The notes under the pieces: model-generated
The model's database searches: none
What the model was told of the DNA's origin: nothing
What the model saw: the letters and a program-made list of their open reading frames with translations, nothing else
Part shown: positions 44,605-57,110 of the stretch, piece after piece
Layout: every line of letters starts with the position of its first letter
How positions within the stretch are numbered: the first letter of the stretch is position 1
Program-made: the position numbers and the translations under genes
NCBI RefSeq assembly: GCF_963169125.1
Contig: NC_084795.1
Coordinates: 188,578,214 to 188,642,213 of the forward strand
Source: Humulus lupulus
Lineage: Eukaryota > Streptophyta > Magnoliopsida > Rosales > Cannabaceae
DNA: 64,000 bases
Reading direction: 5' to 3'

Positions 44605-45774
44605 ATTGGCAGGCCATCCTTATTACTGTTTCTTGGATGGATATTCGGGATATCATCAAATTCCTATAGCGCTGGAGGATCTATCAAGACTACCTTCACA
44701 TGCCCTTATGGAACATTTGCCTTTAGGAGGATGCCGTTTGGGTTTTGTAATGATCCCGCCACCTTTCAAAGATGTATGATGTCAATCTTTTCGAACATGG
44801 TGGAAAAAGGTATTGAAATTCTTATGGATGACTTTTCAGTATTTGGATCCTCTTTTGATGGATGTTTACTTAATTTAGAAAGGGTTTTGAAAAGATGTGA
44901 GGAGTCAAACTTAATATTAAACTGGGAGAAATGTCACTTTATGGTGGCATAAGGAATAGTCTTGGGCCACAAGATTTCACGTCATGGAATTGAGGTAGAC
45001 AGGGCCAAGATATCAACAATAGAAAATCTACCTCCTCCAGTGTCTGTTAAAGGGGTTCAAAGCTTCTTGAGCCATGCTAGATTTTATAGGAGGTTCTTAA
45101 AGGATTTTTCAAAAATTTCAAAGCCCTTATCGAACTTACTTATGAATGGTGTGGTATTCGATTTTGATTCTGATTGTTTAAAGGCATTTAACACACTGAA
45201 GGAAAAATTAGTAACAACTCTAATTGTTGTATCACCAAATTGGGAAATTCCTTTTGAATTAATGTGTGATGCTAGTGATTATGCAGTAGGAGTGGTTCTT
45301 GGACAATGAGTTGATAAGGTATTTCGAACAATTTATTATGCTAGTCAAACCTTGAATGATACTCAATTAAATTATGCAACTACTGAGAAGGAATTGCTTG
45401 CAATAGTCTTTGCATTTGAAAAGTTTAGGCCATATTTAATTGGTAATGAGGTGATAGTTTACACAGATCATTCAACTATTAAGTATCTTATGACTAAAAA
45501 GGATGCTAAACCTCACCTGATTCGATGGGTATTATTATTGCAAGAGTTTGATATGGAAATTCGAGATAAGAAGGGGACAGAAAATCTAGTTGCTGACCAT
45601 TTATCTAGATTGGAAAAAGAAGAAGAGCATAGTGCGAAAGAGGAGCCAATTGATGAAAATTTTCCAGATGAACAATTATTTTCAATTGAGTGTGAAGAGA
45701 GGATACCATGGTTTGCAGATTATGTTAACTATTTGGTAGCTAAAGTTGTGCCTCTGGACATGTCAAGGCAGTAA
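44594..45774 (+). pseudogene. Reverse transcriptase and RNase H of Athila-A
   Basis: RT is spread over two frames (LDGYSGYHQIP, then MPFGFCNDPATFQRCM). The active site reads LMDD at about 44826, where Athila normally has FMDD. After a stop at 44950 the connection domain follows. RNase H has [28 protein letters not shown] and TDHSTIKYL with all acidic residues in place, but a stop at 45307. HLSRLE ends the domain. Confidence 0.87.
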
Positions 45775-45795
45775 CTAACAAAGTTTTATTCGGAA

Positions 45796-46989
45796 GTGAA
45801 GCATTATTATTGGGATGAACCCATTCTTTTTCGTCATTGTGATGATCAAGTGATTAGAAGATGTGTCCCAGAAGAGGAAATTATTTCCATACTTACTCAC
45901 TGCCATACTCTACATTGTGGTGGTCACTTTGGGGGAGCAAGGACAACAACAATTTTTTTGCAATGTGGCTTTTATTGGCCTATGTTATTTAAAGATGCTA
46001 ATGCCTTTGTTAGGAGTTGTGATCATTGCCAAAGGACCGGTAATATATCCAGAAGAGATCAAATGCTAATGACTGGAATTCTGGAGGTTGAGCTGTTTGA
46101 TGTGTGGGGAATAGATTTCATGGGACCTTTCCCATCATCTTACAATAATAAGTACATTTTGCTGGCAGTAGATTATGTTTCTAAATGGGTAGAAGCTGGA
46201 ACAACTCCTACTTGTGATGGTAAGGAGGTACTTAAATTTCTTCATAAGAATATTTTTACTCGGTTTGGTACTCCAAGAGCCATTATTAGTGACAGAGACC
46301 GTCATTTCTCAAATAAATCATTCACAACTCTATGTGCTCGTTATGGAGTTCATCATAGAAATGCTTTGTTTTATCATCCACTTGCTAATGGTCAAGCTGA
46401 AGTGTCAAACTGGGAAATTAAAAGTATTTTAGAGAAAACAGTAAACACATCAAGGAAAGATTGGTCGAAAAAGCTTGATGATTCCCTGTGGGCATATCGC
46501 ACAACCTTTAAGACTCTGATTGGTATGTCCCCATATCAGTTAGTGTTCGGGAAGGCATGTCATTTACTAGTTGAACTTGAGCATCGAGCTTATTGGGCGG
46601 TGAAAAAGTTGAATGTTGACTTATTTATGGCAGGGCAGAATATGCTTCTAGAGATGAATGAGCTTGATGAATTTAAAAACGAAGATTATGAAAATGAAAA
46701 GATTTATAAAGAAAAGTCTAAGGCTTTTCACGATAAAAGGATAATTAGAAAGGATTTCCAACCGAGAGATAAAGTTATGTTATTTAATTCTAGATTGAAA
46801 CTGTTTCTAGGAAAACTAAAGTCTAGATGGTCAGGACCCTTTACAGTTGTGGTCTCATTGCCTTATGGAGCAGTACAAATTCATAGCGAGAAAACAAGAC
46901 ATTTTAAAGTAAATGGTCAGAGGTTAAAGCATTATCTGGAAGGACCGGTGAAAAAGTGCAAATCAGTGATTGTTTTGGAACCCCTTTAA
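45796..46989 (+). CDS. Integrase of Athila-A (open frame)
   Basis: An open frame of 397 codons. The zinc domain has [13 protein letters not shown] and CDHCQRTG. The catalytic core shows [15 protein letters not shown] and NGQAEVSN, the D,D,E positions, and the C-terminal part has [10 protein letters not shown]. It is the best preserved frame of Athila-A, but it lies downstream of stops, so a complete Pol would not be made. It would normally insert element DNA into the chromosome. Confidence 0.85.
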   Translation: MKHYYWDEPILFRHCDDQVIRRCVPEEEIISILTHCHTLHCGGHFGGARTTTIFLQCGFYWPMLFKDANAFVRSCDHCQRTGNISRRDQMLMTGILEVELFDVWGIDFMGPFPSSYNNKYILLAVDYVSKWVEAGTTPTCDGKEVLKFLHKNIFTRFGTPRAIISDRDRHFSNKSFTTLCARYGVHHRNALFYHPLANGQAEVSNWEIKSILEKTVNTSRKDWSKKLDDSLWAYRTTFKTLIGMSPYQLVFGKACHLLVELEHRAYWAVKKLNVDLFMAGQNMLLEMNELDEFKNEDYENEKIYKEKSKAFHDKRIIRKDFQPRDKVMLFNSRLKLFLGKLKSRWSGPFTVVVSLPYGAVQIHSEKTRHFKVNGQRLKHYLEGPVKKCKSVIVLEPL

Positions 46990-48627
46990 ATGGGGTATTC
47001 AGTGTCCGGCTAAATGATGTTAACGACAGCGCTATAGGAGGCATTCCTTTATTTTACTTTAGTTCTAGTTATTATTTTTTTATTAGTGGACAATTTTATT
47101 TTGGATTTGTATAGTTTATTTATTTATTTTTATTTATTCTTAGTATAAGGTTTGTAAAAAAAAATCGTGCAAATCGTGAAAATATTGTTTTTCAATTAGT
47201 CTTGAGCCGACCGCCAGTACTTTCCTCATCCATCACCTTGGCATCCATTTCCATATCCACCACCATTTTGAATTGATTCGCACCAGGTAAGTTTTCTTTA
47301 TTTACTTATTTTTAAACATTGGGGACAATGTTTAGTTTAAGTTTGGGGGAGAGAGCTTATTTTTCTGTTGGTTTTGTTTTGTGTGATTTGTTTATGTTAG
47401 TGTTTAGAGTGTTGTTTTAGTCTGTTTAGTTTGGCACCAACATGAATGATAATTGACAACATGAATGATAAAATGAATGTTATGAGTATAATTCAAAGAA
47501 AATGAAATCTGAAAAAAAAATCGGTGTGCTTGATTGAACACTCCGTTAGTTCATTTTAGTTTAGGGAACATTTTTTGAATATCTTGTTATGATGTTAAAT
47601 TTATGTTTTTGATATTGATTATGCTTGTTGAAATTGGTTAGTGGAATGATGAATGGAAAGTGAAAATTATTTTCAACAATTCTAGAACTTGCTTACTTGT
47701 TATTTGAGGCGAAATAATATATCAAGTATGTTTAGGAATATGATTTAGGCTATCATTGGACCGTTTGAGATTTTCTTACCAACCTTAAATTACTTAATCC
47801 TTTGTTTACCCTTTTTGAGCCGAATTTTGTATCTTTTTGTTCTAAACCATCATTTAAGCCTAATACCTGCAACATTGTTATATATCCATCCCTAATATAC
47901 TATGAGCATATGATTGAGAAACAATTATGGGGATTGATGTGAAATGGGGTTTAATTGTGATTTGAGTAGGTTTAGAAAATGAAAAGTGAAAAAATTTGAA
48001 AGAGTATATATATTGAATTTTTTTTTTCAATACACTCTCAATATGAATATATAAATCAAGATTGGGGGAGTGTAGTTATTATTGAAAAAAAATATATTTT
48101 ACATCTCTCTAAAGAAAAATAAACAAGAAAGGGGATTATGGGATTGTATTACTATGAAAAAAAAAGTTGGTGAGTTTGGTCATGTGCTTACAGTAAAGTG
48201 AGCTTAAAAATTATTGTTTCATCTACCTTTACCTAAGTCATCGTTACAAGCCTATAAAAGTCCTATTGATTCTTATGCATATCATGATTTATATTAGTGG
48301 AGAATTGCAAGTAAGTGAGCTTATGGAATTACTTGGTTTGAATGGATCGATTTGAAAGAAATTTGGTGAGTAATTGATTTCGAATATGTTTATTTAATGA
48401 TCATGATTTGATAATCCAAAATGTTAGTAGACTAAAGTGTGTTGATGGAGTGTTCTGATCAAAATTCTAGATTGAATAAACTGTTGAGTAGTTTTCTGAG
48501 AATTAAATGATTAACATTCATGATTTTGAGACATAATTTTTGTTGTTGGTATCATTCATGTTGTTAGAGTCTAGGTTTATTTGAGTCCTTTGTTCGAGGG
48601 CGAACAAAGAGTAAGTTTGGGGGAGTT
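46990..48627 (+). other. 3' non-coding region of Athila-A with three PPT-like tracts
   Basis: No ORF of interest, and no envelope-like frame. Purine tracts TAAGTTTGGGGGAGAGAGC (47338-47356), CAAGATTGGGGGAGTG (48057-48072) and GTAAGTTTGGGGGAGTT (48611-48627) are seen; the last abuts the 3' LTR and is the standard PPT. The rest is AT-rich. Confidence 0.75.
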
Positions 48628-50042
48628 TGATAACGTCATTTTAGAATGTGTTTTTGTGGTAATCTTGAGTTTTTATGTGTGTTTTGTGCAAGATTACGCT
48701 TTTTGTATGTCTTTGTTGTAGGTTGGTGCAGTGAATCACAAGAAAAATGTAAAAAGAAATAAAAATGGTGGAAAAATGATGCTTTTGACGGTTGTTGGAC
48801 TCAAAATAACACTAAGGACGATTAAAAGTCAGTTTTAGATGAAGAGACGAGTTGAAAGAAGCAATTTGAGAATAAAAATGGAATTAGAGCCACAACTTAG
48901 GCTTGTAAGGTGCGACTCAAGGCGAAGTCAGAGACGCTTGGTTGCTGGAGGCAGTTAGTGTCGCGACTTGGAGTTACAAGCTGCAACTCAAGAGGAAATC
49001 AGAGGCTCATAAATGGGGAGAAATGGACACATGCCGCGATTTGAGGATGCATGAGTTGCGACGCCTGAAGATTGATCACGAAAGGAAAAAGGCTAAAAAA
49101 CAGACACGGGCTGCGACCCAGAGAAGGCCAAGTCGCGGCCCGCATGTGAAAAACATAACTATTGTAGTTTTTTTACTACAAATTCGTATTTAGGGTTTAA
49201 TTAGGTCATGAGGTCAGTTTTTAATTACATTTTTTAGAGACTAATTTTGGTTCTTAGGCTAGCAATTCTGCATTTTTTTTTTCATTTTTCTTTCTTCTTT
49301 AAGTTTATGAATCTTATGTTCTTGAATTATTAGTTTGTTGATTTAGTCATGTCTAATATGAACTAAACAAATTTTATCTAGGGTTTAATGTAGTCACTTG
49401 GATTTCTATCTAATATAATTATGATGTTCTATTGATTTTTCTTCTCTATTCTAATCTATATAATGTGTGTTTAATGCTAGTAAATACTTGATCAATATTT
49501 TCTTGATATTATGATTTTGATTCAAAATTCGAAAGATGAGAATTGAATATGCTATCATTATATAGACATAGGTTGCATATTGGACGAAAGTACCTGTATG
49601 ACTTGTGTTGTAATTAGGTTTCCATGCTTAATGCCTTTTATATGTTTAAGTTTATCACAGAGATGTAGAAAACCTGCATATAGATTGAGATCTTATTTCT
49701 TGAAAAAAAAAAAGAATAGGAATCGAATTATGTTAACCTACTATTATAATAGGAAGAAAGAAATTTAGAATTGACTAATAAAATTAGTAGAATGACAAGT
49801 TGATGAAATTAACACCGTAGGTCTTTTTAATAGTGATTTAAATATTTTAATTAGTGATTCTTGTTCTTAGTTTTCGTCTACAATTTTAAAAATAAATTTA
49901 TCTAAATTTTGATTGCCAAATAGAAATTAAAAGAACAATTAGTGGTACTTGGAAGATAGTCCTCGTGGGAACGATACTCTAATTATCATATATATTACTT
50001 GAATCGATTACGTGCACTTGCATATATATATTTTCGCGATCA
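48628..50042 (+). repeat. 3' LTR of Athila-A (1415 bp)
   Basis: TGATAACGTC to CGCGATCA, followed by the right AAGCC. Compared with the 5' LTR it has an insert near 49146-49170, and several CGCGACT words have become TGCGACT, CACAACT or similar. Confidence 0.93.
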
Positions 50043-50629
50043 AAGCCAACAGACAGGTAGAAGCTATGAACAAAACTCTGAAGGACACACTAAAGAAAAG
50101 GCTCGAAGAGGCAAAGGGAGCATGGCCAGAACAACTACCCAAAGTACTCTGGTCGTATAGAAAAACACATCGAACATGAGCAGGTCATACACCATTTTCT
50201 TTAGCATATGGGTATGAGGCCATGTTACCAGTTGATTTAGATCCACACTTGCATAGAAGGATAACATACGACTAGAATATGAATAACCAATTATTAATGG
50301 AGTCTCTAGACTTGGTTAATGAAAGGCACAAACAAGCCCAACTACGATTTGCAGCCTACCAGCAAAAGATCGGTAGATATTTTAACTCTAAAGTACATGA
50401 GATAAACTTTGATGTAGGAGACATGGTACTTGGAAAGGTTTTTCTCAACACTCGCGATCAGGCTACTGGAGTGCTTGGACCAAACTGGGAGGGTCCGTAT
50501 CAAATTGAAGAAATTCTTCAACCAGGCACATACAAATGTGCTCGCTTAAACAGAGATCTTGTTCCTAACTATTGGAATGGAGAACACCTGATTTGGCTTG
50601 TATTAATTTTACTTTTGACAAGTTTTTGA
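50043..50629 (+). pseudogene. Integrase of Tat-2, second part
   Basis: The frame resumes after the right AAGCC with RQVEAMNKTLKDTLKK, which carries the catalytic Glu, and continues through LWSYRKTHRT. After stops it is open from 50279 to 50629 ([32 protein letters not shown]). The Tat-1 integrase ends at the same point. Confidence 0.87.
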
Positions 50630-50892
50630 ACAAGGGTTGGCCAGTTAGATGGCTGGTCGCTTATAAGTGTAAGATCAATTTTTGATCACTTGTAAAGACA
50701 CGAATTTTTGTCCATTTTTTACGAGAAATAAAAGGACATGTGCCCAACCAGTTATTCTTGCCAATTATTGTATTTATTACAAGTATTTGCTCATTGCATG
50801 TGTTGTTTTGCTATATTCTCATTGATTGCATATAAGTATGCGAACATGTATTGGTCAATGGCAAGTGACCGAGAACCTTGAACTCCTCGATC

Positions 50893-50907
50893 ACTTGGGG
50901 GGCATAT
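50893..50907 (+). other. Internal PPT-like tract of Tat-2
   Basis: ACTTGGGGGGCATAT lies about 260 bases after pol. Tat-1 has CACTTGGGGGGTATA at the same relative place (6009-6020, minus). The 3' PPT is at 54693-54708. Confidence 0.6.
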
Positions 50908-51383
50908 AAGATACTAAGCGAGCAAAGAATATTATAAACATATGTAAACACAAGAGAAAAATAAGGGAAAGCATACTACGACACTGAGAGTATTTTAAAA
51001 AAATAATAAAGTGTTATGCTAAGTTTGGTCATATGATCAGATGTTATAATAACAATTGTAATATCAAAACAAAATATCTTTACACCGCGAGCAATTACTA
51101 CTCGGATGTAATTAGAAATATTAAAAGTAAAAAAATCTACCTTAGGTAACAAATTGTCTTAAGACCATGAACATTCTGTTCGAGTGTTCTAGTTACATAT
51201 GAAAAATTATGTTTACTGTGTAGCTGTGGGGGGGTCCTGCTGAGGTTGCTAGTCGACGGTTGTTCCAACTTCTTCTTCTTCGGCTCCATCAACGCCTGTC
51301 ACCAAGGAAATTTCAGGAGACTCCGGGGCATTCTTCTCCTCCTCCAGGCGAGCAACACATCAGACAAGTTTAGCTTATTTTAT

Positions 51384-53815
51384 CTACTTGGGAAGGTAAT
51401 CAAAGTTCGCACCTTGATTGTTCTTCCAGAACATGTAAAAGCAGTTGAAGGTGGCTCCTTGGAACCTCTCCAAATCACTGGCATTATGCTCTACGAGTAG
51501 CTTAACCTGATCTTCCAACTTGGTGGAATCCTTCATGCTTGTGGCCAGATCTTCTTGCAGCTTGACTGCCTCCTTATAGTTAGTCTCAGATACTTCCTGG
51601 AATTTGTCCTTGGCCGCAACAGATTTAGCCAGATATTCTTTGCTCTTCTTCAACCCCTCAATAAAACAAAAACTTTTTCCTCAGTCGCTTTGACTTTGTC
51701 CTCAACTTTTTTGATTTTGTCCTCAGCTATTTTGACTTTGGCCTCCAACGCCTTGACATTGGCTTCCCATGTTTGGATCTCCTCCGCATGTTTTGAGCTA
51801 ATCTCCTCGACACGATGCCAACTGTTATTCACGGTTAGAAGGCCCTGTGAACAATGAAGAGATGAAGCTATCAGAGCCAATAAAAGGAAATGTTGTTCCA
51901 TTAAAATAAAATAAAGAAAATAAACTTACGCTGATTACTTTGTTGAACCCACGAAGGACCTGCTCGAGTCTCAGCGAAGGGAGGGAAGCAAAGGCCTCTT
52001 GGCTGTGATGGTGCTTGGCTACCCTCTGGACTTTATCAATTGTTGAGCAAGAAGCGTTGCTCAACAATTCTGAAGCCAAGGGTCCTCCCCCCTGTTCAGT
52101 GGAGGACTCAGTGTGAGGGGGAGGAGGAGGAGTGGTTGTCCTGGAAGGAGTAGGAGCTGGAGGGTCTGCTTGTCGAGCCTTTTTTCTTAAAGGTTCCCCA
52201 CTGGCATCTCCAGCATATTTCCTGCTCGTTTTCTTCGAGCTCGCAGATTTTCCCCTAGAGTCGTAAATGCCGAACGCAGCGTTGCCTTGCATGAGTACAA
52301 GGAAAACAATAACAAGTAGATATGTCAAGAAATAGTTCAGCATAATGAGGAAACAATATAGAAGAAATCCTAAGTACTGTACCCAAACTACAATTACTGG
52401 TTGCTACATTATCTAAGGAACTACAACCACAATCATTATCTGCCTCGAAGAAGTCCAAGCTAAAACTACTGGTTGAAAATTTCAAGTTGTCATCCCTATC
52501 GAATAGATGACAAGGAATGGATAATGTATCTAAGAGTAAGAAATCTATACCGTTCTCATCAGAGAATTCAAACGCACGACCAACATATTCTGGCAATTTT
52601 TGTTTTCCCCTTCCATGTTGGGGAGGGATGTTAGCTGGTCGAGCATTGGGGTTGGGCTCTTGAATGGTCACTCCTGTTGGATGACACCTTAGGGGTTGTG
52701 ACACATCTTGTTGCTATTCGGGGTTTTCTTATTCCTCAGTACCATCTCTAGTGGCACTCCCCGCGGTCGATTCCCTCACCTCTTGGTGAGGCTCTAGAAG
52801 GTTGATCAACCTGAAATTGCTTTCCATGACCAGCTCCTTGACACTTTTTTCTATATGCATCATGCTGGCCAGGGTTGCAGCCTTTATCTCCATTTCAGAA
52901 GTAGGTTTTGGTCGATACCACGGACCTAGACACAATACAAACCAACTAAGGACCGAAAAAATAAAAAGCGACTAAGAGAATGCTAAACACAGACTAAAGA
53001 GCTTACCTCCTCGAGTGAATGCCATGTTATCTGTGACCAGATCGGTTGTGAGGAAATACTATTGGAAGTACTTCCCCACATTGGATTTGTAGGTTATATC
53101 ACTTGGGAATGTGCGACCAGATTCCTGGTTATAAAAGTGGAAGAACCCCTTGTTACTTTGGTTGGGGTTGGATTTAAGATCGAACAAGTAGTGAATCTTG
53201 TGAGGGGTGGGCACATGCCAATTTTGATGTTTATACAAGATATAGAGCACTAAAATTACTTTGTATCCATTGGGGGTTATTTGAAATGGGGCGACCTCGA
53301 AATAATTGGCTACCCCTTGGAAAAAGTCGTGCAAGGGAAAAATTGCCCCCGCTTCTATGTGATACATCGACCAGGCACTAAAGGCACCTCCAGGCACATT
53401 TGCCGTCTGGTCGAGTGTAGGATTATATAGGGTAATCCCATGAAGTCCATACTTCTTGGAATACCTTACCACCATCCTGGTCGATATGACGCTTGGAGGG
53501 GCAATGTACTAGGGTACCTATGCTCATGGGCCCTCATGTGGGCGTGCCTTAGATTGGATCTCTGGTGGTGCAACCCTTAAGGGTTGAGGGTCATTCGAAG
53601 GATCATCGGTATTAGCTACTGGCTGCCTGGTAGGTGAGTCTGTGGTTTTTCTTCTTGTATGGGCAGTATGTTTGACACGACTCATGTTTGTTTTTTTTAT
53701 TTGGAGAATTTTGAGGAAGGTTGGTCAGAGAAGATTGTTCCTGATCCTCGAACAACAGAGCAACGGGATCGTAGTCTATTGGTCTCTTACCTCCATAGGG
53801 AACATGCATGAATAT
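51384..53815 (-). pseudogene. Antisense gene of Tat-2, decayed homologue of the Tat-1 antisense gene
   Basis: On the minus strand, a first coding exon starts at ATG 53809 after an acceptor (CTTCTCAG, 53816) and ends at GGAG|GTAAG (53791/53790). 53475-53059 matches the conserved N-terminal domain (FPLHDFF, then VAPFQITPNGYK against PLRSYF and APFQLIPPSYK in Tat-1). 52935-52729 and 52285-51930 follow, the latter with an NLS-like PLRKKAR and a Pro-rich stretch instead of polyQ. An 85-base GT-AG intron (51929-51845) lies just before the coiled coil (51844-51384), as in Tat-1. Stops and shifts break the reading. It shows that the antisense module is old and shared in the Tat lineage. Confidence 0.72.
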
Positions 53816-54485
53816 CTGAGAAGAACAAAGAGGAAGTGAGAATCTATGACCAAATGAGAAAGAAGAAAAAAAAAAGAAAAAAATAGGATAACACTACTCG
53901 TGGATAAAAGTTAAGCTTTTATCTGACCAGCAACATCCTAGTAAAAACACCACAAACATGCGAGCAGGTTGGAAAAACAGATCAAAATGTGAATGTGAAA
54001 AGTTTTTTTTGGAAAAGATTTTCAACTCCGTAAACAGGAGGGAAAAACCTAGTTTTTCTGAAATACCCAAAATCAAAATTTCACTTTGATTTTGGACTCG
54101 AAATCAGTGTAAATAAACCCCAATACTCCTAAACATTGTTTTATGCACTATGTTGCCTAAAATACCTATTTTACCATAGTATTTCGAATTGTTTTCTACC
54201 TAAACCCTATTTACCCAAAAAAACTCATCAAGAACATGCAAAACCCAGTTACGAAAACAGACAAATCACAACCAAAATGCAGGAAAATTGCTACAAAGTT
54301 AAGAGGATGGGTTCGAAAACTTACTTGGAGTTAGGATTATTGAAGAAATCACGAAGAATTAGTTTGGAGTTGCTCGAAGACGCCTTAGATCGCACTGAAA
54401 TGTCTGATGTTCTTGGAGGTTTTTTCTGAATGTTCTTGATGAGAGAGAATGGTCGAATAAAAATGAAATAAAGGAAGGAGAGGGG

Positions 54486-54495
54486 TATTTATATC
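54486..54495 (-). promoter_or_regulatory. TATA box of the Tat-2 antisense gene
   Basis: GATATAAATA on the minus strand. A leader follows with a donor CCAA|GTAAG at 54325/54324, as in the Tat-1 antisense leader. Confidence 0.55.
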
Positions 54496-54692
54496 GGTTA
54501 GGGGTATTTGACATGTAATGATGAAATTTGAGGGTTTTTGCATGGGAAATGGCAATAACCGTCAAATTATGTCTGGGAAATCAAAAAGGTCATGAATACT
54601 TACCTTTTCGAGAAAGTAAGTACAGTCGGATGTGACGGCTCAGCAAGAGTGTTGGTCGAGTAAGTATATTAAATGTTGTTCGCATTAAAATA

Positions 54693-54708
54693 AACTTGGG
54701 GGGAAAAT
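54693..54708 (+). other. 3' polypurine tract of Tat-2
   Basis: ACTTGGGGGGAAAA lies directly before TGTTTCCC of the 3' LTR. Confidence 0.88.
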
Positions 54709-55360
54709 GTTTCCCAAAATATTTGCATGATGACGTGACATGTTTAAGAGGCACATGAACAACATGTGACTAGTTATCAATGAAGGCCTAGTCGCCCAAC
54801 GACCAGAGTGTCAAGAGGAAATTAAAGCTGCTCGATATGCACAAGGAATATGCTAAGCATCAGGAAAAGAAGAGGTGCAGATGCATACGACCAGAGCTGC
54901 TTGTTGAACCGAGGCAAACTCTCAGAAACAGCTATAAGTTATATATTTCTAAGATATTTAACTATTTTGAATATAAATATCATAATTTTTTGCTATTATT
55001 TTTTTATGCTTGTAATGCAAGTTAAGGATGGCCCATATGTACATCCATGAGTCTATAAATAGGACTCGTAGGATTCATTTATTTCACACGTAATATTTTG
55101 TATTTAGAGAGAAATAGTGCTTTTATACGCAGTATTTGTATCAAGCTTCAAGACTTGTGAAACTCGATGAACCCTTGTTCACTGATTGCAGGTTTTGGAA
55201 TTCTTTTACATCAATAAAACACTAAGCGGACGTAGGTCATTACCAATCCTTGGGGCCGAACCACTATAAAATCTTTGTGTTGTTTATATTCTAGCATTCA
55301 GTTCTTTAATTCATATCATTTTTTGTGAATCAGTGTCATTGACTAAATCGAGGGTCAACA
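54709..55360 (+). repeat. 3' LTR of Tat-2 (652 bp)
   Basis: TGTTTCCCAA to GGGTCAACA, followed by the right GACTA. It keeps a TATA box CTATAAATAGG at about 55053-55063 and the U5 motif at 55225-55265. Confidence 0.94.
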
Positions 55361-56160
55361 GACTAAAATCGTTGATAGCTCGGGACGAGAAGCTAATTCG
55401 GGGAATAACCACTTATGCAGAAACATTGAAGATAGCCTTGGAAGCCGAGCAGGCGGAGGAAAGGATTTGGAAGGAAGGCATGGCTAGAAGGGATGCCAAA
55501 AAGAATAATAATGAACAAAATGACCATAAATGGAAACATGATGGTGGTCAAAACCAAAAGGCCGACAAGAAAGGAAAGACATCGTTAGAAGGAAACAACA
55601 ACAAGAAGCCTTACGTGGAGTATTTCTAATGCCCTATCTGTAAGAAGAAGCATTCAGAGGAATGCAGATACAAGACTAAAGGTTGCTTCAAGTGTGGACA
55701 AGAAGGTCACCTTAAAAAGGACTGCCCAAAGTTGAGAGACTAGAAGAAAGATGATAAGCTAGCACTGGCCAGGGTTTATGATCATACAAAGGGCGAAGCA
55801 GAAATTAGTAATACAGTGGTATCAGGTCAAATCACTATCTCTGGAAAACCATTCGATGTTTTATTCGATTAAGGAGCTACGCATTCCTTTGTTTCTATAA
55901 ATATTATTAATAGCTTAGATAAACCATGCAAAATTTTTAGAGCTAAGTTTGTTACAGAACTACCCTCGGGGGAGAGAATGCTATCTAGTAAAGGGGTGCG
56001 CAACGTTGTATTTAGAATCAAAGGAAGAGAGTTACCAGTAGATTTGATCGAGTTAGACCTTAAGGATTATGATGTAATATTAGGCATGGATTGATTAGCA
56101 AAACATGGGGCAATGATAGACTGTAAAGGTAAGACAGTCAACTTTCAAGCAGAAGGCTGA
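55361..56160 (+). pseudogene. gag 3' part and protease of the Tekay-like element
   Basis: The reading resumes at the right GACTA and runs through a Lys/Asn-rich linker to 55629. Zinc motifs CPICKKKHSEEC and CFKCGQEGHLKKDC follow (about 55632-55725). The protease carries a stop in the catalytic triplet (D-stop-G at 55868-55876 where DSG is expected), then YDVILGMD near 56070. Confidence 0.83.
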
Positions 56161-56336
56161 GACCAGTACACCTACAAAGGAGAAGTTTCTCAAACTCGCA
56201 TATCGATAGTCACAACCCTCAAAGCTCAACGGTTAATCAGTAGCGGTTGCCATGCATTTTTAGCCAGGATGGTGGACAAGTCATGAGAGAAGCAACTTGA
56301 ACCAAAGGACGTACATATTGTGTGCGAATTTCCCGA

Positions 56337-57110
56337 GGTGATTCTAGAAGATTTACCGAGATTACCTCCGAATAGGGAAATTGAGTTTGAAATAGAGTTG
56401 GCACCAGAGATGGCACCAATCTTGAAAGCTCCAATAGAATGGCGCCTACCGAGTTAAATGAGTTAAAGGTGCAACTGCAAGAGATTTTGGACAAGGGTTT
56501 TATCTGAACTTGCTATTTGCCTTGGGGTGCACCAGTGTTTTTTGTCAAAAAGAAGGACAGGAGCATGAGGATGTGCATTGATTGTTGAGAGTTATACAAA
56601 GTGATGATCAATAATAAATACCTTTTTCCACGCATAGATGATCTTTTTGATCAACTACAAGGAACTACGGTATTCTCGAAGATAGGTTTGCGGTCAGGGT
56701 ATCGCCAGCTAAGGGTATGAGAAGAAGATATCCTAAAGACGACTTTTCGGACCAGAGATGGACACTACGAGTTTTCGATAATGTCTTTTGGCTTAACAAA
56801 CACACTAGCTGAGTTCATGGATCTTATGAATAGAGTATTTAAAGACTACTTGGATAAGTTCATAGTGGTGTTCATAGAAGATATATTAATCTACTCAAAG
56901 ATGAAAGCCGAGCATGAAGAACACCTTCGACTGATGTTAGAACGACTCAAGAATCACCAATTGTATGCCAAGTTTAAGAAATGCGAATTTTTGCTAGAGA
57001 AGGTGGCATTTCTAGGACACAATGTGTCTAAAATTGGCGTAGAAGTAGATCCATCAAAGATAGAAGGAGTAAAGGACTGCCCAAGCCCAAGAGTGCCACT
57101 GAGGTGAGGA
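56337..57110 (+). pseudogene. Reverse transcriptase of the Tekay-like element
   Basis: Order and motifs are those of RT ([39 protein letters not shown]), open only from 56781 to 57107. The active site reads [10 protein letters not shown], so the first catalytic Asp of the usual YIDD is Glu. Stops and a frameshift precede it. Confidence 0.85.

Larger units (their letters stand above)
40091..50042 (+). mobile_element. Athila-lineage element (Athila-A), TSD AAGCC
   Basis: LTRs 40091-41474 and 48628-50042, PBS, gag, protease, RT, RNase H, integrase and PPT are all present in order. Exact AAGCC flanks it (40086-40090, 50043-50047) inside the Tat-2 integrase. Pol has stops and frameshifts. No envelope-like ORF is visible between pol and the 3' LTR. 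Confidence 0.95.
28260..55360 (+). mobile_element. Tat-lineage element Tat-2, decayed, with two nested insertions, TSD GACTA
   Basis: LTRs at 28260-28919 and 54709-55360 enclose PBS, gag, protease, RT, two RNase H domains, integrase, an internal PPT, an antisense gene and a 3' PPT. Exact GACTA flanks it (28255-28259, 55361-55365), in the gag of the Tekay-like element. A solo LTR (31665-37061) splits the protease and Athila-A (40091-50042) splits the integrase. Without these the element would be about 11.7 kb. Confidence 0.95.

Noticed and set aside
46990..48627. Envelope-like gene of Athila-A
   Set aside because: No frame with a signal peptide or membrane segment is visible. The stretch is AT-rich and non-coding.
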